DNA of 64,000 bases, taken from positions 747,222-811,221 of the forward strand of contig NZ_MORL01000001.1 in the NCBI RefSeq assembly GCF_001870735.1. The letters run 5' to 3'. The translations under genes were made by a program, and so were the position numbers. Every line of letters starts with the position of its first letter. The first letter of the stretch is position 1. Of this stretch, positions 1 through 11,237 are shown piece by piece. Under the pieces are notes generated by a model that had not been told where the DNA came from, ran no database searches, and worked only from the letters and a program-made list of their open reading frames with translations. Origin of the DNA: Arsenicibacter rosenii (GTDB lineage: Bacteria > Bacteroidota > Bacteroidia > Cytophagales > Spirosomataceae).

Positions 1-3000
1 ACGTGTCGGCCCCAACCATTTTCAGTCAGCCGGCCAACGGAACGGTACTGGTGAATGCGGATGGCTCAATCACCTACAATCCGAACGATACCTTTGCCGG
101 ACAGGATTCGTTTGTCTACCGGATTTGTGACCTCATTGATCCGTCGAAGTGCGACACCGCCCTGGTTACGGTGCAGATTGGGTCGGCCCCGCCGGTGGCG
201 AACCCCGACAGTTATACGACAGCCTTCAACACCGATTTGTTGATGACGGTGCTGGTCAATGACGTCGACAAGGCCGCCCGGCCGGCCAACCTGACGCTGG
301 TGTCGCTGCCCGTCCTTGTGGCACAGCCCGCCAACGGAGCAGCAGCGGTGAATCCGGACGGGACCATTTCGTACAACCCGAACGATACCTTTGCCGGGCA
401 GGACGTGTTTGTTTACCGGATTTGTGATTTGATTGATCCGTCGAAGTGCGACACCGCCCGGGTGGTGGTCCAGATTCTTTCCGCTCCGCCGGTGGCCAAT
501 CCGGATGTCATTAACCTTGCCTTCAACCAGACCGTTACCTCACCGATCCTGGCCAATGACGTTGACAAGGCCACCCGGCCGGCGGCGCTGACCAATGTGT
601 CGGCACCGGTTATTGTGACCCAACCGGCCAACGGGACAGCGGTGGTGAATGCAGACGGAACCATTACCTACAACCCGAACGATACCTTTGCCGGTACCGA
701 TCAGCTGGTGTACCGCCTCTGCGACCTGATCGATCCGACGAAGTGTGATACGGCCCGTGTGACCTATACTGTCGGGTCGGCTGCGCCGAATGCAACCAAC
801 GACGTTGCCGGTACCCCATTCAATACCGACATAGCCATCAGCATTCTGACCAATGATACCGATAAGGCAGGCACACCGGCCAACCTGACGCTGGTGACGG
901 CCCCGGTCATTGTCAGCGGCCCGGCCAATGGCACCGCCATGATCCTGAACGGGGTGCTGGTGTATAATCCCGACGACACCTTTGCCGGTACCGATCTGCT
1001 GACGTACCGCATCTGCGACGTGGTAGACCAGACCAAATGTGCAACGGCGCAGGTAACCATTACCGTCCTGTCTGCCCCGCCAACGGCGCAGCCTGACAAT
1101 GCCACAACGCCGTTCAATACCGACGTCACCGTCAATGTGCTGGCCAATGATGTGGATAAGGCCGCCCGCCCTGCCGCTCTGACCAACGTAACCGCGCCGG
1201 TGATTCTCGAACAACCGGCCAACGGGGTAGCTACGGTAAACGCCGACGGGACCATTACCTACAATCCGGACAACACCTTTGCGGGCCGCGATACGCTCGT
1301 CTACCGGATTTGCGACAACATCACCCCTACCCTGTGCGATACGGCACTGGTTAGTCTGCTTGTACAATCAGCTCCGCCAACGGCCAATGCCGATGATCTG
1401 ACGACGGCCTTCAACACCAACGTGACCATTCCGGTGCTGACCAATGATGTTGACCGTGCCAACCGCCCCGCCAACCTGACGCTGGTCAACGCCGCGACGA
1501 TTATCCGCCAGCCGGCCAACGGCGTGGCGACGGTGAACGCCGACGGGACCCTGCTGTATAATCCGGACAATACCTTCGCCGGCATTGATACGCTGATTTA
1601 CCAGATCTGCGACAACGTCAATCCGGCCTTGTGCGATACCGCGCGGGTGACCATCAATGTGCTGTCGGCCCCGCCGGTCGCCACCAATGATGTGTATTCG
1701 GTTGGGTTCAATATCACGGTAACGGTTCCGGTGCTGGCCAACGATACCGACAAAGCCGGTCGTCCGGCGTCTGTAACCGGCGGGGCCAACATCACCCTGC
1801 CACAGCTTATCGCCGCACCGGCCAACGGAGTGGCGGCTGTAAATCCGGACGGCACCATTACCTACAATCCGGACAACGCGTTTACCGGTAGTGATACGCT
1901 GTTTTACCGGATTTGCGACAACTACAACCCGACGCTCTGCGACACCGCCCGGGTTATTTTCAACGTAGGCTCGGCCGCTCCGACCGCGAATCCGGACCAG
2001 GCCACCACGCCGTTTAACACCTCTGTGGCAGTCAGTATTCTGGCTAACGACGTTGACCGCGCCAACCGGCCGGCCAACCTGACCCTGGTGACGGCTCCGC
2101 AACTGGTATCCCTGCCGAAAAACGGTACGGCTACTATCAATACCGACGGAACCCTGCGCTTTATCCCGGTCAGCACCTTTGCCGGACAGGATACGGTACG
2201 GTACCGGATTTGTGATCCGTTTAACCCGACGCTCTGCGATACGACAGACGTCATCATCACGGTATTGTCGGCCCCGCCGGTCGCCAATCGGGAGGCGGTC
2301 ATTACACCCTTCAATACAACGACGGCCATTCTGATTCTGGCCAATGATGTTGACAAAACCGGCAGTCCGGCGAGTGTAACGGGAACGGCCAACGTAACCA
2401 TTCCGCAAATCATTGCCCAGCCTGTAAACGGGCAGGTATCTGTTCAGCCGGATGGCCGGTTAATTTACAATCCGGATGATACGTTTGCCGGGCAGGATTC
2501 ACTGATTTACCGGCTCTGTGATACGTTCAACCCGACACTCTGCGATACGGCGCTGGTCACCATTACGGTCCGCTCAGCGCCGCCGGTGGCTAATCCGGAC
2601 ATACAGATCATTTCGTTTAACCAGACTGTAACGATTCCGGTCCTGACCAATGATGCCGACAAAGCCAGCCGTCCGGCCGCGCTGACCAACGTGACCCTTC
2701 CTGTCATCGTGGATGGGCCGTTCAGCGGCACTGCGCTGGTAAATCCGGACGGGACAATCACCTATAATCCGGAAGACAGCTATGCCGGTACTGACTCCCT
2801 GCGGTACCGCATCTGCGATACGTTTAATCCGGCCCTGTGCGACACGACCGTATTGCGGCTGACCATCCGGTCGGCACCACCGGTGGCGATTGATGATCAG
2901 ACTACGACAGCGTTCAACACCCCGGTCAGCCTGACGATTCTGGCCAACGACCTGGATCGGGCCAACCGGCCGGCCTCGCTGACCCTGACCCCGGTGGGCA

Positions 3001-6000
3001 GTGTGGTGCTGCCGCAAATCGTGGAACCGGCACGCCACGGGGCAGCCATTATACTGCCGGACGGTGTGCTGAGCTATACATCGGTTTCTGGCTATGCCGG
3101 CCGCGACACCCTGCTCTACCGTCTCTGCGACGCCGTTAATCCGGTGCTCTGCGACACGGCACAAGTCATTATCCGGATTGGTTCGGCCCCGCCGGTAGCT
3201 GTCCGGAATGACACAACAACGGCCTTTAATACGCCGGTTAGCCTGGCCATTCTGGCCAATGACCTTGACAAAAACGGCAACCCCGCCAGCCTCAGCGGTG
3301 TGGCCCGTAACGTCACCAATCCGGTTATTATCCGTCAGGCCGCTAACGGTATCGCCACGCTGGTGACGAGTGCGTCGGTAGCGGTGCTGACCTATGTGCC
3401 GGGCAACACCTTTGCGGGCCGTGATACGGTTATTTACCAGCTATGCGACATCGACGATCCGGCGCTGTGCGACACGGCGCTGGTGACGATCAACGTCCTG
3501 TCGGCCCCGCCGGTGGCCGCCGCAGACGGGTTTAATGTACCGTTTAATACCAGTGTGGTGATTCCGGTGCTGGCCAATGACACCGATAAGGCTTCACGGC
3601 CGGCTTCACTGACCAACGTCAGTCTGCCGCAAATCACGGCAGCACCGGCCAACGGAACCGCTGCGGTGCTGCCAGACGGGACACTTAGCTATACGCCAAC
3701 CACCGGCTATGCAGGGCCGGACACGGTTCGTTACCGCCTCTGTGACCTGTTTAATCCGGTCCTGTGCGATACCACGCTGGTGGCATTGATGGTAGGTTCG
3801 GCGGCGCCGAATGCCCTGCTTGATCGGGCCGATACGCCGTTTAATACGCCGGTTTCGGTCAGTGTTCTGGCCAACGATACCGACCGGAACGGTCAGCCAG
3901 CCACGTTGAGTATGGTTACGGTGCCGCAGAAACTAACGGATCCACGGAACGGGACCGCCACGTTTGATGCATCCGGGGTGCTTTCCTATACACCGCTTAC
4001 CGGATTTGCCGGTCTGGATACGCTGACGTACCGCATCTGTGACGTAGTTAATCCGTCGCTGTGTGATACCACACTGGTAATTATTCGGGTGGGATCAGCC
4101 CCGCCGGTTGCCGTCCGGAATGATACAATTACAGATTTTAATGTCAGCGTAACCATCCCGATTCTGGCGAACGATACCGACCGCAACGGCAATCCGGTCA
4201 TGTTCAGCAGCAGTTCTGCCAATATGGTTGTTTTACCGGCCATTACACGCGCACCCGCCAACGGGGTGGCGACGATCCAGGCCGATGGTACGTTGTTGTA
4301 TAATCCGGACGATACGTTTGCCGGCCGCGACACGCTGATTTACCGCTTGTGCGACGTGGTTGATCCGACCCTGTGCGACACGGCCCTGGTGACCATCATG
4401 GTAAAATCTGCCCCGCCGGTGGCTACCCCGAACAATTACAACGCGGGTTATGGCACACCGCTGACGGTACCGATTCTGGGTAATGACCTCGATAAGGGCG
4501 GCAATCCGGCCTCGCTGACCAGTGTCAGTCCGCCGGAAATTGTGCAGCAGCCGGCCAGCGGCACCGCTATTGCCAACCCGGACGGCACGCTCACCTTTAT
4601 CCCGGCCATGGGCTTTGCGGGGAGTGATACGCTGCGGTACCGCATCTGCGACCTGATCAATCCGGCGTTGTGCGATACCTCCTTTGTCGTCATTACCATT
4701 GCGTCCCGACCGCCAACCAGCATTCAGGACAACCGTACGACCGCCTTTAACACCGATATCACGATCCCGATTCTGGCCAATGACCTTGACCGGGGCGGGC
4801 GGCCAGCCAGTCTGAGCCTGACGCCGACTACCGGCGTGACGCTGCCGCAGATTCTGGTACCGGCAAAACACGGAACGGGTAGCATCAACCCGGACGGAAC
4901 GCTGTTCTACAACCCGAATGACACGTTTACGGGACTCGACACCCTGCAATACCGGATCTGCGACGGGGTAAACACCTCTCTTTGCGACACGGCCATCGTA
5001 ACGATTCGTGTCAACTCGGCCCCGCCGGTCGCCAATCCGGATGCCGTGACGACAACGTTTAATACCGATGTGCAGATTGTCGTTTTGACGAACGATACGG
5101 CCAAAACCGGCCAACCGGCAACTCTGACCAACGTGGTGGCTCCGGCTATCCTGCAGCAACCCGGCTTTGGCATTGCCTCCGTTCAGCCGGACGGCCGCAT
5201 ACTGTACAACCCGAACAACACGTTTGCGGGTCGTGACACATTGATTTACAGGCTCTGCGACACCGACGATGCTACGCTGTGCGATACAGCACTGGTGTCC
5301 GTTCTTGTCCTGTCGGCCCCGCCGCTAGCCAGTCCGGATGCGTTCAATGTTTCGTTTAACAGCACGATTACGGCCTCTGTGCTGGCCAATGATGCCGACA
5401 AAGCCGCACAACCGGCCGGTTTATTGACCGTAACGCTGCCGCAGATTATTGCCGCTCCAGCCAACGGCACGGCAGTAATTAATCCGGATGGTAGTGTTAC
5501 CTACACGCCGTTTACGGCATTTGCCGGCATCGACCGCCTTCAGTACCGGATCTGTGATGTGGTCGATCCGACACAGTGCAGCTCGACAACGGTAACGTTT
5601 AACGTCGGCTCGGTAGCGCCGAATGCCATTCAGGATGTTGCATCAACCCCGTTCAATACAACGGTAATCATTAACGTGCTGGCGAACGATACCGACCGTA
5701 CGTCGGGCCAGGCCAGTCTGTCGTTTGTGACGGCTCCGGTAGTTGTTCGCGGACCGGCCAACGGTAGTGCGCAGGTCAATGCGGATGGCAGCATCACGTA
5801 TGCGCCAACGACCGGTTTCGCCGGACTGGATACGCTGCGATACCGCATCTGCGACCGGGTGAACCCGATCCTGTGCGACACGGCTATCGTGGTCATTAAT
5901 GTCGGTTCAGCGCCGCCGGTGGCCAATCCGGATCAGGCGACGACACCGTTTAATACCACGGTTGCCATCAACGTACTCGGGAATGACCTTGACCGCAACG

Positions 6001-6860
6001 GCCAGCCCGCCAGCGTCGGGACGGTGACCCTGCCGGTCATTATCTCGCAGCCCGCCAATGCCACGGTTATTGTCACACCAAACGGAACTGTCGTTTACGA
6101 CCCGATCGGTGCTTTTGCGGGGCCGGATACGCTGGTCTACCGTATCTGCGACGGGGTCAATAACAGCCTGTGTGATTCCGCGCTGGTGGTAGTCTTTGTC
6201 GGGTCGGCGCCGCCGGTAGCCAACACCGATGTGGTGACAGCTCCGTTCAACAGCACCATTGCCATTGATGTGCTGGCCAATGACCTCGACCGCGCCGGGC
6301 AGCCGGCGAATGTGTCGACCGTTACTATGCCGGTGATTATCCGGCAGCCGGCCAGTGCCACGGTGATCGTGCGGCCAAACGGCACTGTAGTATACGATCC
6401 GCTGGATGCCTTTGCCGGGCCGGATACGCTGGTCTACCGCATCTGCGATCCGGTCGACGGCAGCCTGTGTGATTCCGCACTGGTGGTGGTAGTGGTTGGT
6501 TCGGCGCCGCCGCTGGCCTCGCCGGATGCGGCCACAACGGCCTCCGGGGTACCGGTTACGATTGCTGTTCTGGGCAACGACCTCGACCGGGGAAGCCGGC
6601 CAGCCAGTCTGGCAACGGTCGGTGTACCGGATATTTTTGTGCAGCCCGCCAACGGAACAGTAAGACCCAATCCGGACGGTACACTTACCTATACGCCGTT
6701 TGCCCGGTTCAGTGGTACCGACACTTTCCTTTACCGCATCTGTGACCGGGTTGATCCGACGTTGTGCGTGACCACCCTGGTAACCGTTACAGTCGAACCG
6801 GCCGGTTGTCCGGACACCCCGGTTTGTGTGCCGATTCTGATCCGGAAACTACAGCGATAG
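1..6860 (+). CDS. Giant surface protein of tandem Ig-like (Big_9/cadherin-like) repeats, 5'-truncated by the window
   Basis: The reading frame is open at the left edge and enters in the middle of a repeat, so the true start and signal peptide lie upstream. About 23 copies of a roughly 100-residue repeat are visible. Each has the order SAPPVANPD, AFNT, VLANDxDK, PANG, NPDGT(I/L)xYNP, FAGxDTLxYRICD and then a second Cys. The two Cys residues are always spaced C-x7-C, which suggests a small disulfide loop per domain. The pattern fits bacterial Ig domains of the Big_9/VCBS-like group, which form rod-like extracellular stalks; adhesion or biofilm function is inference. The C-terminus is short and cysteine-containing (CPDTPVCVPI) and is not an LPXTG signal. 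A strong hairpin follows the stop codon directly. Confidence 0.85.
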   Translation, partial: VSAPTIFSQPANGTVLVNADGSITYNPNDTFAGQDSFVYRICDLIDPSKCDTALVTVQIGSAPPVANPDSYTTAFNTDLLMTVLVNDVDKAARPANLTLVSLPVLVAQPANGAAAVNPDGTISYNPNDTFAGQDVFVYRICDLIDPSKCDTARVVVQILSAPPVANPDVINLAFNQTVTSPILANDVDKATRPAALTNVSAPVIVTQPANGTAVVNADGTITYNPNDTFAGTDQLVYRLCDLIDPTKCDTARVTYTVGSAAPNATNDVAGTPFNTDIAISILTNDTDKAGTPANLTLVTAPVIVSGPANGTAMILNGVLVYNPDDTFAGTDLLTYRICDVVDQTKCATAQVTITVLSAPPTAQPDNATTPFNTDVTVNVLANDVDKAARPAALTNVTAPVILEQPANGVATVNADGTITYNPDNTFAGRDTLVYRICDNITPTLCDTALVSLLVQSAPPTANADDLTTAFNTNVTIPVLTNDVDRANRPANLTLVNAATIIRQPANGVATVNADGTLLYNPDNTFAGIDTLIYQICDNVNPALCDTARVTINVLSAPPVATNDVYSVGFNITVTVPVLANDTDKAGRPASVTGGANITLPQLIAAPANGVAAVNPDGTITYNPDNAFTGSDTLFYRICDNYNPTLCDTARVIFNVGSAAPTANPDQATTPFNTSVAVSILANDVDRANRPANLTLVTAPQLVSLPKNGTATINTDGTLRFIPVSTFAGQDTVRYRICDPFNPTLCDTTDVIITVLSAPPVANREAVITPFNTTTAILILANDVDKTGSPASVTGTANVTIPQIIAQPVNGQVSVQPDGRLIYNPDDTFAGQDSLIYRLCDTFNPTLCDTALVTITVRSAPPVANPDIQIISFNQTVTIPVLTNDADKASRPAALTNVTLPVIVDGPFSGTALVNPDGTITYNPEDSYAGTDSLRYRICDTFNPALCDTTVLRLTIRSAPPVAIDDQTTTAFNTPVSLTILANDLDRANRPASLTLTPVGSVVLPQIVEPARHGAAIILPDGVLSYTSVSGYAGRDTLLYRLCDAVNPVLCDTAQVIIRIGSAPPVAVRNDTTTAFNTPVSLAILANDLDKNGNPASLSGVARNVTNPVIIRQAANGIATLVTSASVAVLTYVPGNTFAGRDTVIYQLCDIDDPALCDTALVTINVLSAPPVAAADGFNVPFNTSVVIPVLANDTDKASRPASLTNVSLPQITAAPANGTAAVLPDGTLSYTPTTGYAGPDTVRYRLCDLFNPVLCDTTLVALMVGSAAPNALLDRADTPFNTPVSVSVLANDTDRNGQPATLSMVTVPQKLTDPRNGTATFDASGVLSYTPLTGFAGLDTLTYRICDVVNPSLCDTTLVIIRVGSAPPVAVRNDTITDFNVSVTIPILANDTDRNGNPVMFSSSSANMVVLPAITRAPANGVATIQADGTLLYNPDDTFAGRDTLIYRLCDVVDPTLCDTALVTIMVKSAPPVATPNNYNAGYGTPLTVPILGNDLDKGGNPASLTSVSPPEIVQQPASGTAIANPDGTLTFIPAMGFAGSDTLRYRICDLINPALCDTSFVVITIASRPPTSIQDNRTTAFNTDITIPILANDLDRGGRPASLSLTPTTGVTLPQILVPAKHGTGSINPDGTLFYNPNDTFTGLDTLQYRICDGVNTSLCDTAIVTIRVNSAPPVANPDAVTTTFNTDVQIVVLTNDTAKTGQPATLTNVVAPAILQQPGFGIASVQPDGRILYNPNNTFAGRDTLIYRLCDTDDATLCDTALVSVLVLSAPPLASPDAFNVSFNSTITASVLANDADKAAQPAGLLTVTLPQIIAAPANGTAVINPDGSVTYTPFTAFAGIDRLQYRICDVVDPTQCSSTTVTFNVGSVAPNAIQDVASTPFNTTVIINVLANDTDRTSGQASLSFVTAPVVVRGPANGSAQVNADGSITYAPTTGFAGLDTLRYRICDRVNPILCDTAIVVINVGSAPPVANPDQATTPFNTTVAINVLGNDLDRNGQPASVGTVTLPVIISQPANATVIVTPNGTVVYDPIGAFAGPDTLVYRICDGVNNSLCDSALVVVFVGSAPPVANTDVVTAPFNSTIAIDVLANDLDRAGQPANVSTVTMPVIIRQPASATVIVRPNGTVVYDPLDAFAGPDTLVYRICDPVDGSLCDSALVVVVVGSAPPLASPDAATTASGVPVTIAVLGNDLDRGSRPASLATVGVPDIFVQPANGTVRPNPDGTLTYTPFARFSGTDTFLYRICDRVDPTLCVTTLVTVTVEPAGCPDTPVCVPILIRKLQR

Positions 6861-6864
6861 GCAA

Positions 6865-6914
6865 CAATAAAGGCGAAGGCCCCGAACCTTGGTTCGGGGC
6901 CTTCGCCTTTATTG
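6865..6914. terminator. Strong hairpin terminator after the Ig-repeat gene
   Basis: Perfect inverted repeat with 24-bp arms (6865-6888 and 6891-6914) and a 2-nt TT loop, starting 5 bp after the TAG stop. The stem is GC-rich with A/T-rich ends, so it could terminate in both directions. Confidence 0.85.
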
Positions 6915-6950
6915 CGTAACTTGCATCACGTTTTATTTTACCTGCATGTT

Positions 6951-7217
6951 ATGACACCTGCACAGCCCAACAACCCGCTACACGGCATTACCCTCGAACG
7001 CATCGTGACCGAACTGTCCGAACACTACGGCTGGGAAGAGCTCGGAAGCCGTATCCGGATTAACTGTTTTAACGACAATCCGAGCGTTAAGTCCAGCCTG
7101 ACGTTTCTCCGGAAAACGCCCTGGGCCCGCGAGAAAGTAGAGCAGCTGTACATCCGGATGGTGGAGAAACAATCGAAAAAGCAGTCGTCCCGCCCCCCTA
7201 CAAATCGTACCTCGTAA
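6951..7217 (+). CDS. VF530 family (DUF2132) small DNA-binding-like protein
   Basis: The 88-residue product carries the family core [10 protein letters not shown], then [17 protein letters not shown](V)KSSL and [12 protein letters not shown]. This is nearly the whole length of a VF530-type protein, a family whose Vibrio member has a solved structure and a proposed DNA-binding role. An upstream TTG at 6912 would place the start inside the terminator stem, so ATG 6951 is preferred. The last 15 or so residues are lysine/serine/proline-rich and variable. The gene stands alone between a terminator and a convergent aldo/keto reductase. Its biological role is unknown. Confidence 0.85.
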   Translation: MTPAQPNNPLHGITLERIVTELSEHYGWEELGSRIRINCFNDNPSVKSSLTFLRKTPWAREKVEQLYIRMVEKQSKKQSSRPPTNRTS

Positions 7218-7250
7218 ATCGTACCTCGTACCTCATAAATCGTAAATCCC
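7202..7250. repeat. Short direct repeat (14-bp unit) at the end of the VF530 gene
   Basis: The unit AAATCGTACCTCGT occurs back to back at 7202-7215 and 7216-7229, followed by degenerate pieces (ACCTCAT, AAATCGTAAATC). It overlaps the VF530 stop codon and fills the gap to the convergent reductase gene. Confidence 0.7.
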
Positions 7251-7251
7251 T

Positions 7252-8247
<996 letters not shown>

Positions 8248-8301
8248 TTACTTTTTTTACCTGTCACGAACCGGATACGTCCGTGACAGGTAAGGAATGA
8301 C

Positions 8302-10551
8302 TTATATTTTTACCCCTTCCGGCCGGAACGGCTGATTATAATGCCGTTTGCCGGTCGATTTGTACAAGGCATTTGCCACCGCTCCGAACACCGGCGGGAA
8401 CGGCGGTTCGCCCAGCCCCGTCGGGTCAATTTCGTTCTGTACGAAATGAACGTCGATGGTCTTCGGGGCCTCGTTGTGGCGGATCATCCGGTAGTTATGA
8501 AAATTAGTTTGTTCGGCCGCGCCGTCCTTGTGGGTCAGTGCCCCGTACAACGCGTTGCCGATCCCATCGACGACCGCTCCCTGTACCATGTTCTGCGCCG
8601 CATCTGGGTTCACCACAATGCCGCAGTCAATGGCACTCGTCACCTGCTCCACATACGGTTCGCCGTTCCGCACGACCATATCCACCACATGGGCTGCATA
8701 GGAGTTATGACAGAAATAGGCCGCTACGCCGCGGTGTTTACCTGCCTGTGCGGGGCTTCCCCAGCCGGATTTATCCCGCACCAGTTCGAGCACACCAGCA
8801 TATCGGTCAGCATCGTATTCGTTGTTTTTGCCAACCGGATTTGCCTTAGCCCGCTTCAGCAGATCAAGGCGGAAGCTGATCGGGTCTTTGCCCATATACT
8901 CAGCCAGTTCGTCCAGAAACGACTGCTCGGCAGCGGCGTTAAAGTTTGATCGCGGCGCCCGGAAAGCCCCGATGGTGATGTTCGACGGAATTTCCCAGCC
9001 CTCGGCCAGGTAGTTGTCAACGGCACCGGCCGGGAATCGGTTGGCCGCAATCGGATGCTCGGGAATCCCGCCGCCTTTTACGTGGAAACCAATCAGATTT
9101 TTGTCAGCGTCAAAGGCGGCGCGGTAGGTTGCGGTGTACATCGGCCGGTAAATACCATACGTCATGTCGTCCTCACGGGTGTACATCAGTTTTACCGGCG
9201 CATTGACCTTTTTCGAAATCAGCGCCGCCTCCACCAGATAATGTCCGTAGGCCCGGCGACCGAAGCCCCCACCCATCCGCGTCATCTGAATTTCCACTTT
9301 TTCAACCGGTATATTCAGCACTTTAGCCAGTGTGCCTGTTATGAGGGACGGTGCCTGCAACGGACCGACAAGCAACGCTTTTTCGGGCGTTACGTGGGCG
9401 AAAAAATTCATCGGCTCCATGGTATTGTGTGCCAGAAACGGAGCATTGTATGTCCGTTCGATCACATGGGCAGCACCCTTGAACGCCGCTTCCGGATCGC
9501 CGTCTTTCCGCAGCACGGTAGCGGCCTGTTTTGCCCGCTCCTGCATCTGCGTCAGTTGCGAGGCGGTACTTTCCAGCCCGCCCGGTACGATTTCTTCCCG
9601 CGCCGGGCCGCTCCAACCTTTCACCTTTTCTTTGGTGTCGGTCGTTACCTCCCACTGTACCTTCAGTTTTTTCCGGGCGTTCATCACTTCCCAGGTCGTA
9701 CGGCCCACAACAACCACCAGTTCGTTAAACGTGCGGGTATCAAAGGCCGACCGTTCGTACCCTTCGTCAAATAACCGGATCGGGAACACACCGGTAATGC
9801 CCGGCATTTTCAGGGCCTGAGACGCGTCGAACGATTTCAGTTTCATGCCGAAGGCCGGCGGGTGCTGTACCATCGCAATCAGCATGCCTTCCTGCCGGTA
9901 GTCGAGACCGAACAGCGGTTTGCCGGTAACAACCTTAATGCCCTCCGTATTCTTCTTCGACCGGCTGACAATGGTAAAGTCTTTTGGAGCTTTCAGTTTC
10001 ACATTCTTCGGCACCGGCACGGCGGCGGCTTTCGCGGCCATCTCGCCGTAGGTGGCCGTTTTGCCACCGGCATGACTCAGCACACCGGCTTTGGTGGTAA
10101 TCTCGCTGACGGGTACACCCCATGCCTGGGCCGCAGCCTCACACAGCATCAGCCGCGCCGACGCCCCGGCATTGCGCAGCGGCTTCCAGTAGGTCCGGAC
10201 CGACATACTGCCACCCGTGAACTGCGACCCGAATTTCAGGTTATCGTGGGGGGCCATTTCTACGACCACATTCTTCCAGTCGGCGTCGAGTTCTTCCGCC
10301 ACCATCATTGGCAGCGACGTCATGACGTTCTGCCCGAACTCAGGGTTGGGCACCATGATTTTGATGACGTTATCCGGCGTGATCCGGATATAGCCGGTTA
10401 ACTCAGTCCACTGGTTTGCCAGGTTCAGGGCTTCGGTTTTTCCGGCCGCTCTGGCTTCGGTCAGCCACGAAAAGCTCAGCATCAACCCGCCACCTGCCAG
10501 GGCCGAAGAAGTCAGAAAAGAACGTCTGCTAATGTTTTTTTTTGTTTCCAT
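8302..10551 (-). CDS. Molybdopterin-binding subunit of an isoquinoline 1-oxidoreductase-like molybdenum hydroxylase
   Basis: The 749-residue product matches the large subunit of xanthine-oxidase-family hydroxylases of the IorB type, which insert oxygen from water into aldehydes or N-heterocycles. An N-terminal twin-arginine signal (SRRSFLTSSALAGG, residues 8-21) indicates export of the folded cofactor-loaded enzyme. The molybdopterin loop GGGFGRR lies at 427-433, and the C-terminal GLGEPPFPP carries the expected catalytic Glu. The gene follows its iron-sulfur partner by 13 bp. No FAD subunit, cytochrome c subunit or XdhC-type maturation gene is adjacent, so electrons probably pass to a separate acceptor. 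The substrate is unknown. Confidence 0.9.
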   Translation of the reverse strand: METKKNISRRSFLTSSALAGGGLMLSFSWLTEARAAGKTEALNLANQWTELTGYIRITPDNVIKIMVPNPEFGQNVMTSLPMMVAEELDADWKNVVVEMAPHDNLKFGSQFTGGSMSVRTYWKPLRNAGASARLMLCEAAAQAWGVPVSEITTKAGVLSHAGGKTATYGEMAAKAAAVPVPKNVKLKAPKDFTIVSRSKKNTEGIKVVTGKPLFGLDYRQEGMLIAMVQHPPAFGMKLKSFDASQALKMPGITGVFPIRLFDEGYERSAFDTRTFNELVVVVGRTTWEVMNARKKLKVQWEVTTDTKEKVKGWSGPAREEIVPGGLESTASQLTQMQERAKQAATVLRKDGDPEAAFKGAAHVIERTYNAPFLAHNTMEPMNFFAHVTPEKALLVGPLQAPSLITGTLAKVLNIPVEKVEIQMTRMGGGFGRRAYGHYLVEAALISKKVNAPVKLMYTREDDMTYGIYRPMYTATYRAAFDADKNLIGFHVKGGGIPEHPIAANRFPAGAVDNYLAEGWEIPSNITIGAFRAPRSNFNAAAEQSFLDELAEYMGKDPISFRLDLLKRAKANPVGKNNEYDADRYAGVLELVRDKSGWGSPAQAGKHRGVAAYFCHNSYAAHVVDMVVRNGEPYVEQVTSAIDCGIVVNPDAAQNMVQGAVVDGIGNALYGALTHKDGAAEQTNFHNYRMIRHNEAPKTIDVHFVQNEIDPTGLGEPPFPPVFGAVANALYKSTGKRHYNQPFRPEGVKI

Positions 10552-10564
10552 GATCAGGTCGGGT

Positions 10565-11020
10565 TTATTTCTTCGCAGCCGATTTAATAGCGTCCTTAAT
10601 GCGCAGATAGGTGCCGCAGCGGCAGATATTGCCGCTCATGGCCGCATCAATATCCTCGTCGGAAGGCGCAGGATTGCCTTTCAGCAAGGCCGCCGCACTC
10701 ATGATCTGCCCTGCCTGGCAATAGCCGCACTGGGCCACATCGTGCTCAAGCCAGGCCTGCTGCACCGGATGCTCCCCGTTTGCAGAGAGCCCCTCGATGG
10801 TGGTAATGGCCTGCTTCCCCACCGCCGACACCGGATAACTACACGACCGCATGGCCATGCCATCGACATGAATTGTACAGGCACCACACTGCGCCATGCC
10901 GCAGCCATATTTTGTGCCCTGCAAATTGAGGTGATCACGCAGCACCCAGAGTACGGGCGTCGACGGGTCCACCTCCACCTTCCTTACTTTACCATTGATT
11001 TTCAGCTGAAACGTCGCCAT
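10565..11020 (-). CDS. [2Fe-2S] subunit of the isoquinoline 1-oxidoreductase-like hydroxylase
   Basis: The 151-residue product has the standard two-cluster layout of the small subunit (IorA type). A plant-ferredoxin-like cluster is ligated by Cys40, Cys45, Cys48 and Cys60 ([11 protein letters not shown]). A second all-helical cluster uses Cys98, Cys101, Cys133 and Cys135 ([14 protein letters not shown]). It passes electrons away from the molybdenum site of the adjacent large subunit. It has no export signal, consistent with hitch-hiking through Tat with the large subunit. It is the first gene of a two-gene operon and is preceded by an element that recurs at 12846-12908. Confidence 0.93.
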   Translation of the reverse strand: MATFQLKINGKVRKVEVDPSTPVLWVLRDHLNLQGTKYGCGMAQCGACTIHVDGMAMRSCSYPVSAVGKQAITTIEGLSANGEHPVQQAWLEHDVAQCGYCQAGQIMSAAALLKGNPAPSDEDIDAAMSGNICRCGTYLRIKDAIKSAAKK

Positions 11021-11063
11021 AGGTTTATGAACAGAATAGTCTTAAACGAATATGTAAAGAAAT

Positions 11064-11122
11064 TACTTTTTGCGGAATGCGCGTTAACGCTTTTCAAACA
11101 GGCGATTACGAAAATCAAACAA
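11064..11122 (-). promoter_or_regulatory. Upstream element copy 1 (shared with 12846-12908)
   Basis: This segment lies 44-102 bp upstream of the iron-sulfur subunit gene. It contains TTAACGCTTTTCAAACAG and ATTACGAAAATCAAA (plus-strand reading), nearly identical to a second copy upstream of the mini-gene cluster. The position suggests a shared promoter or regulator site; this is inference. Confidence 0.5.
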
Positions 11123-11237
11123 TGGTGTGGTTCACCGGTGTGCTTCTGGAACCAAGGGTGACCGGCGACGTCTGCGGCACCTATTTTTGACGATTCCGGC
11201 CATAATCTTCCGATAGATAAGCATAGATTTACCGGGT

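Noticed and set aside
540-2408. Long minus-strand frames (275 and 346 codons) opposite the Ig-repeat gene
   Set aside because: They mirror the repeat periodicity of the plus-strand gene, are Arg/Gly/Val-rich without any domain, and arise from its GC-rich codon pattern.
4233-5159. 308-codon minus-strand frame
   Set aside because: Same shadow effect opposite the Ig-repeat gene; no recognisable protein features.
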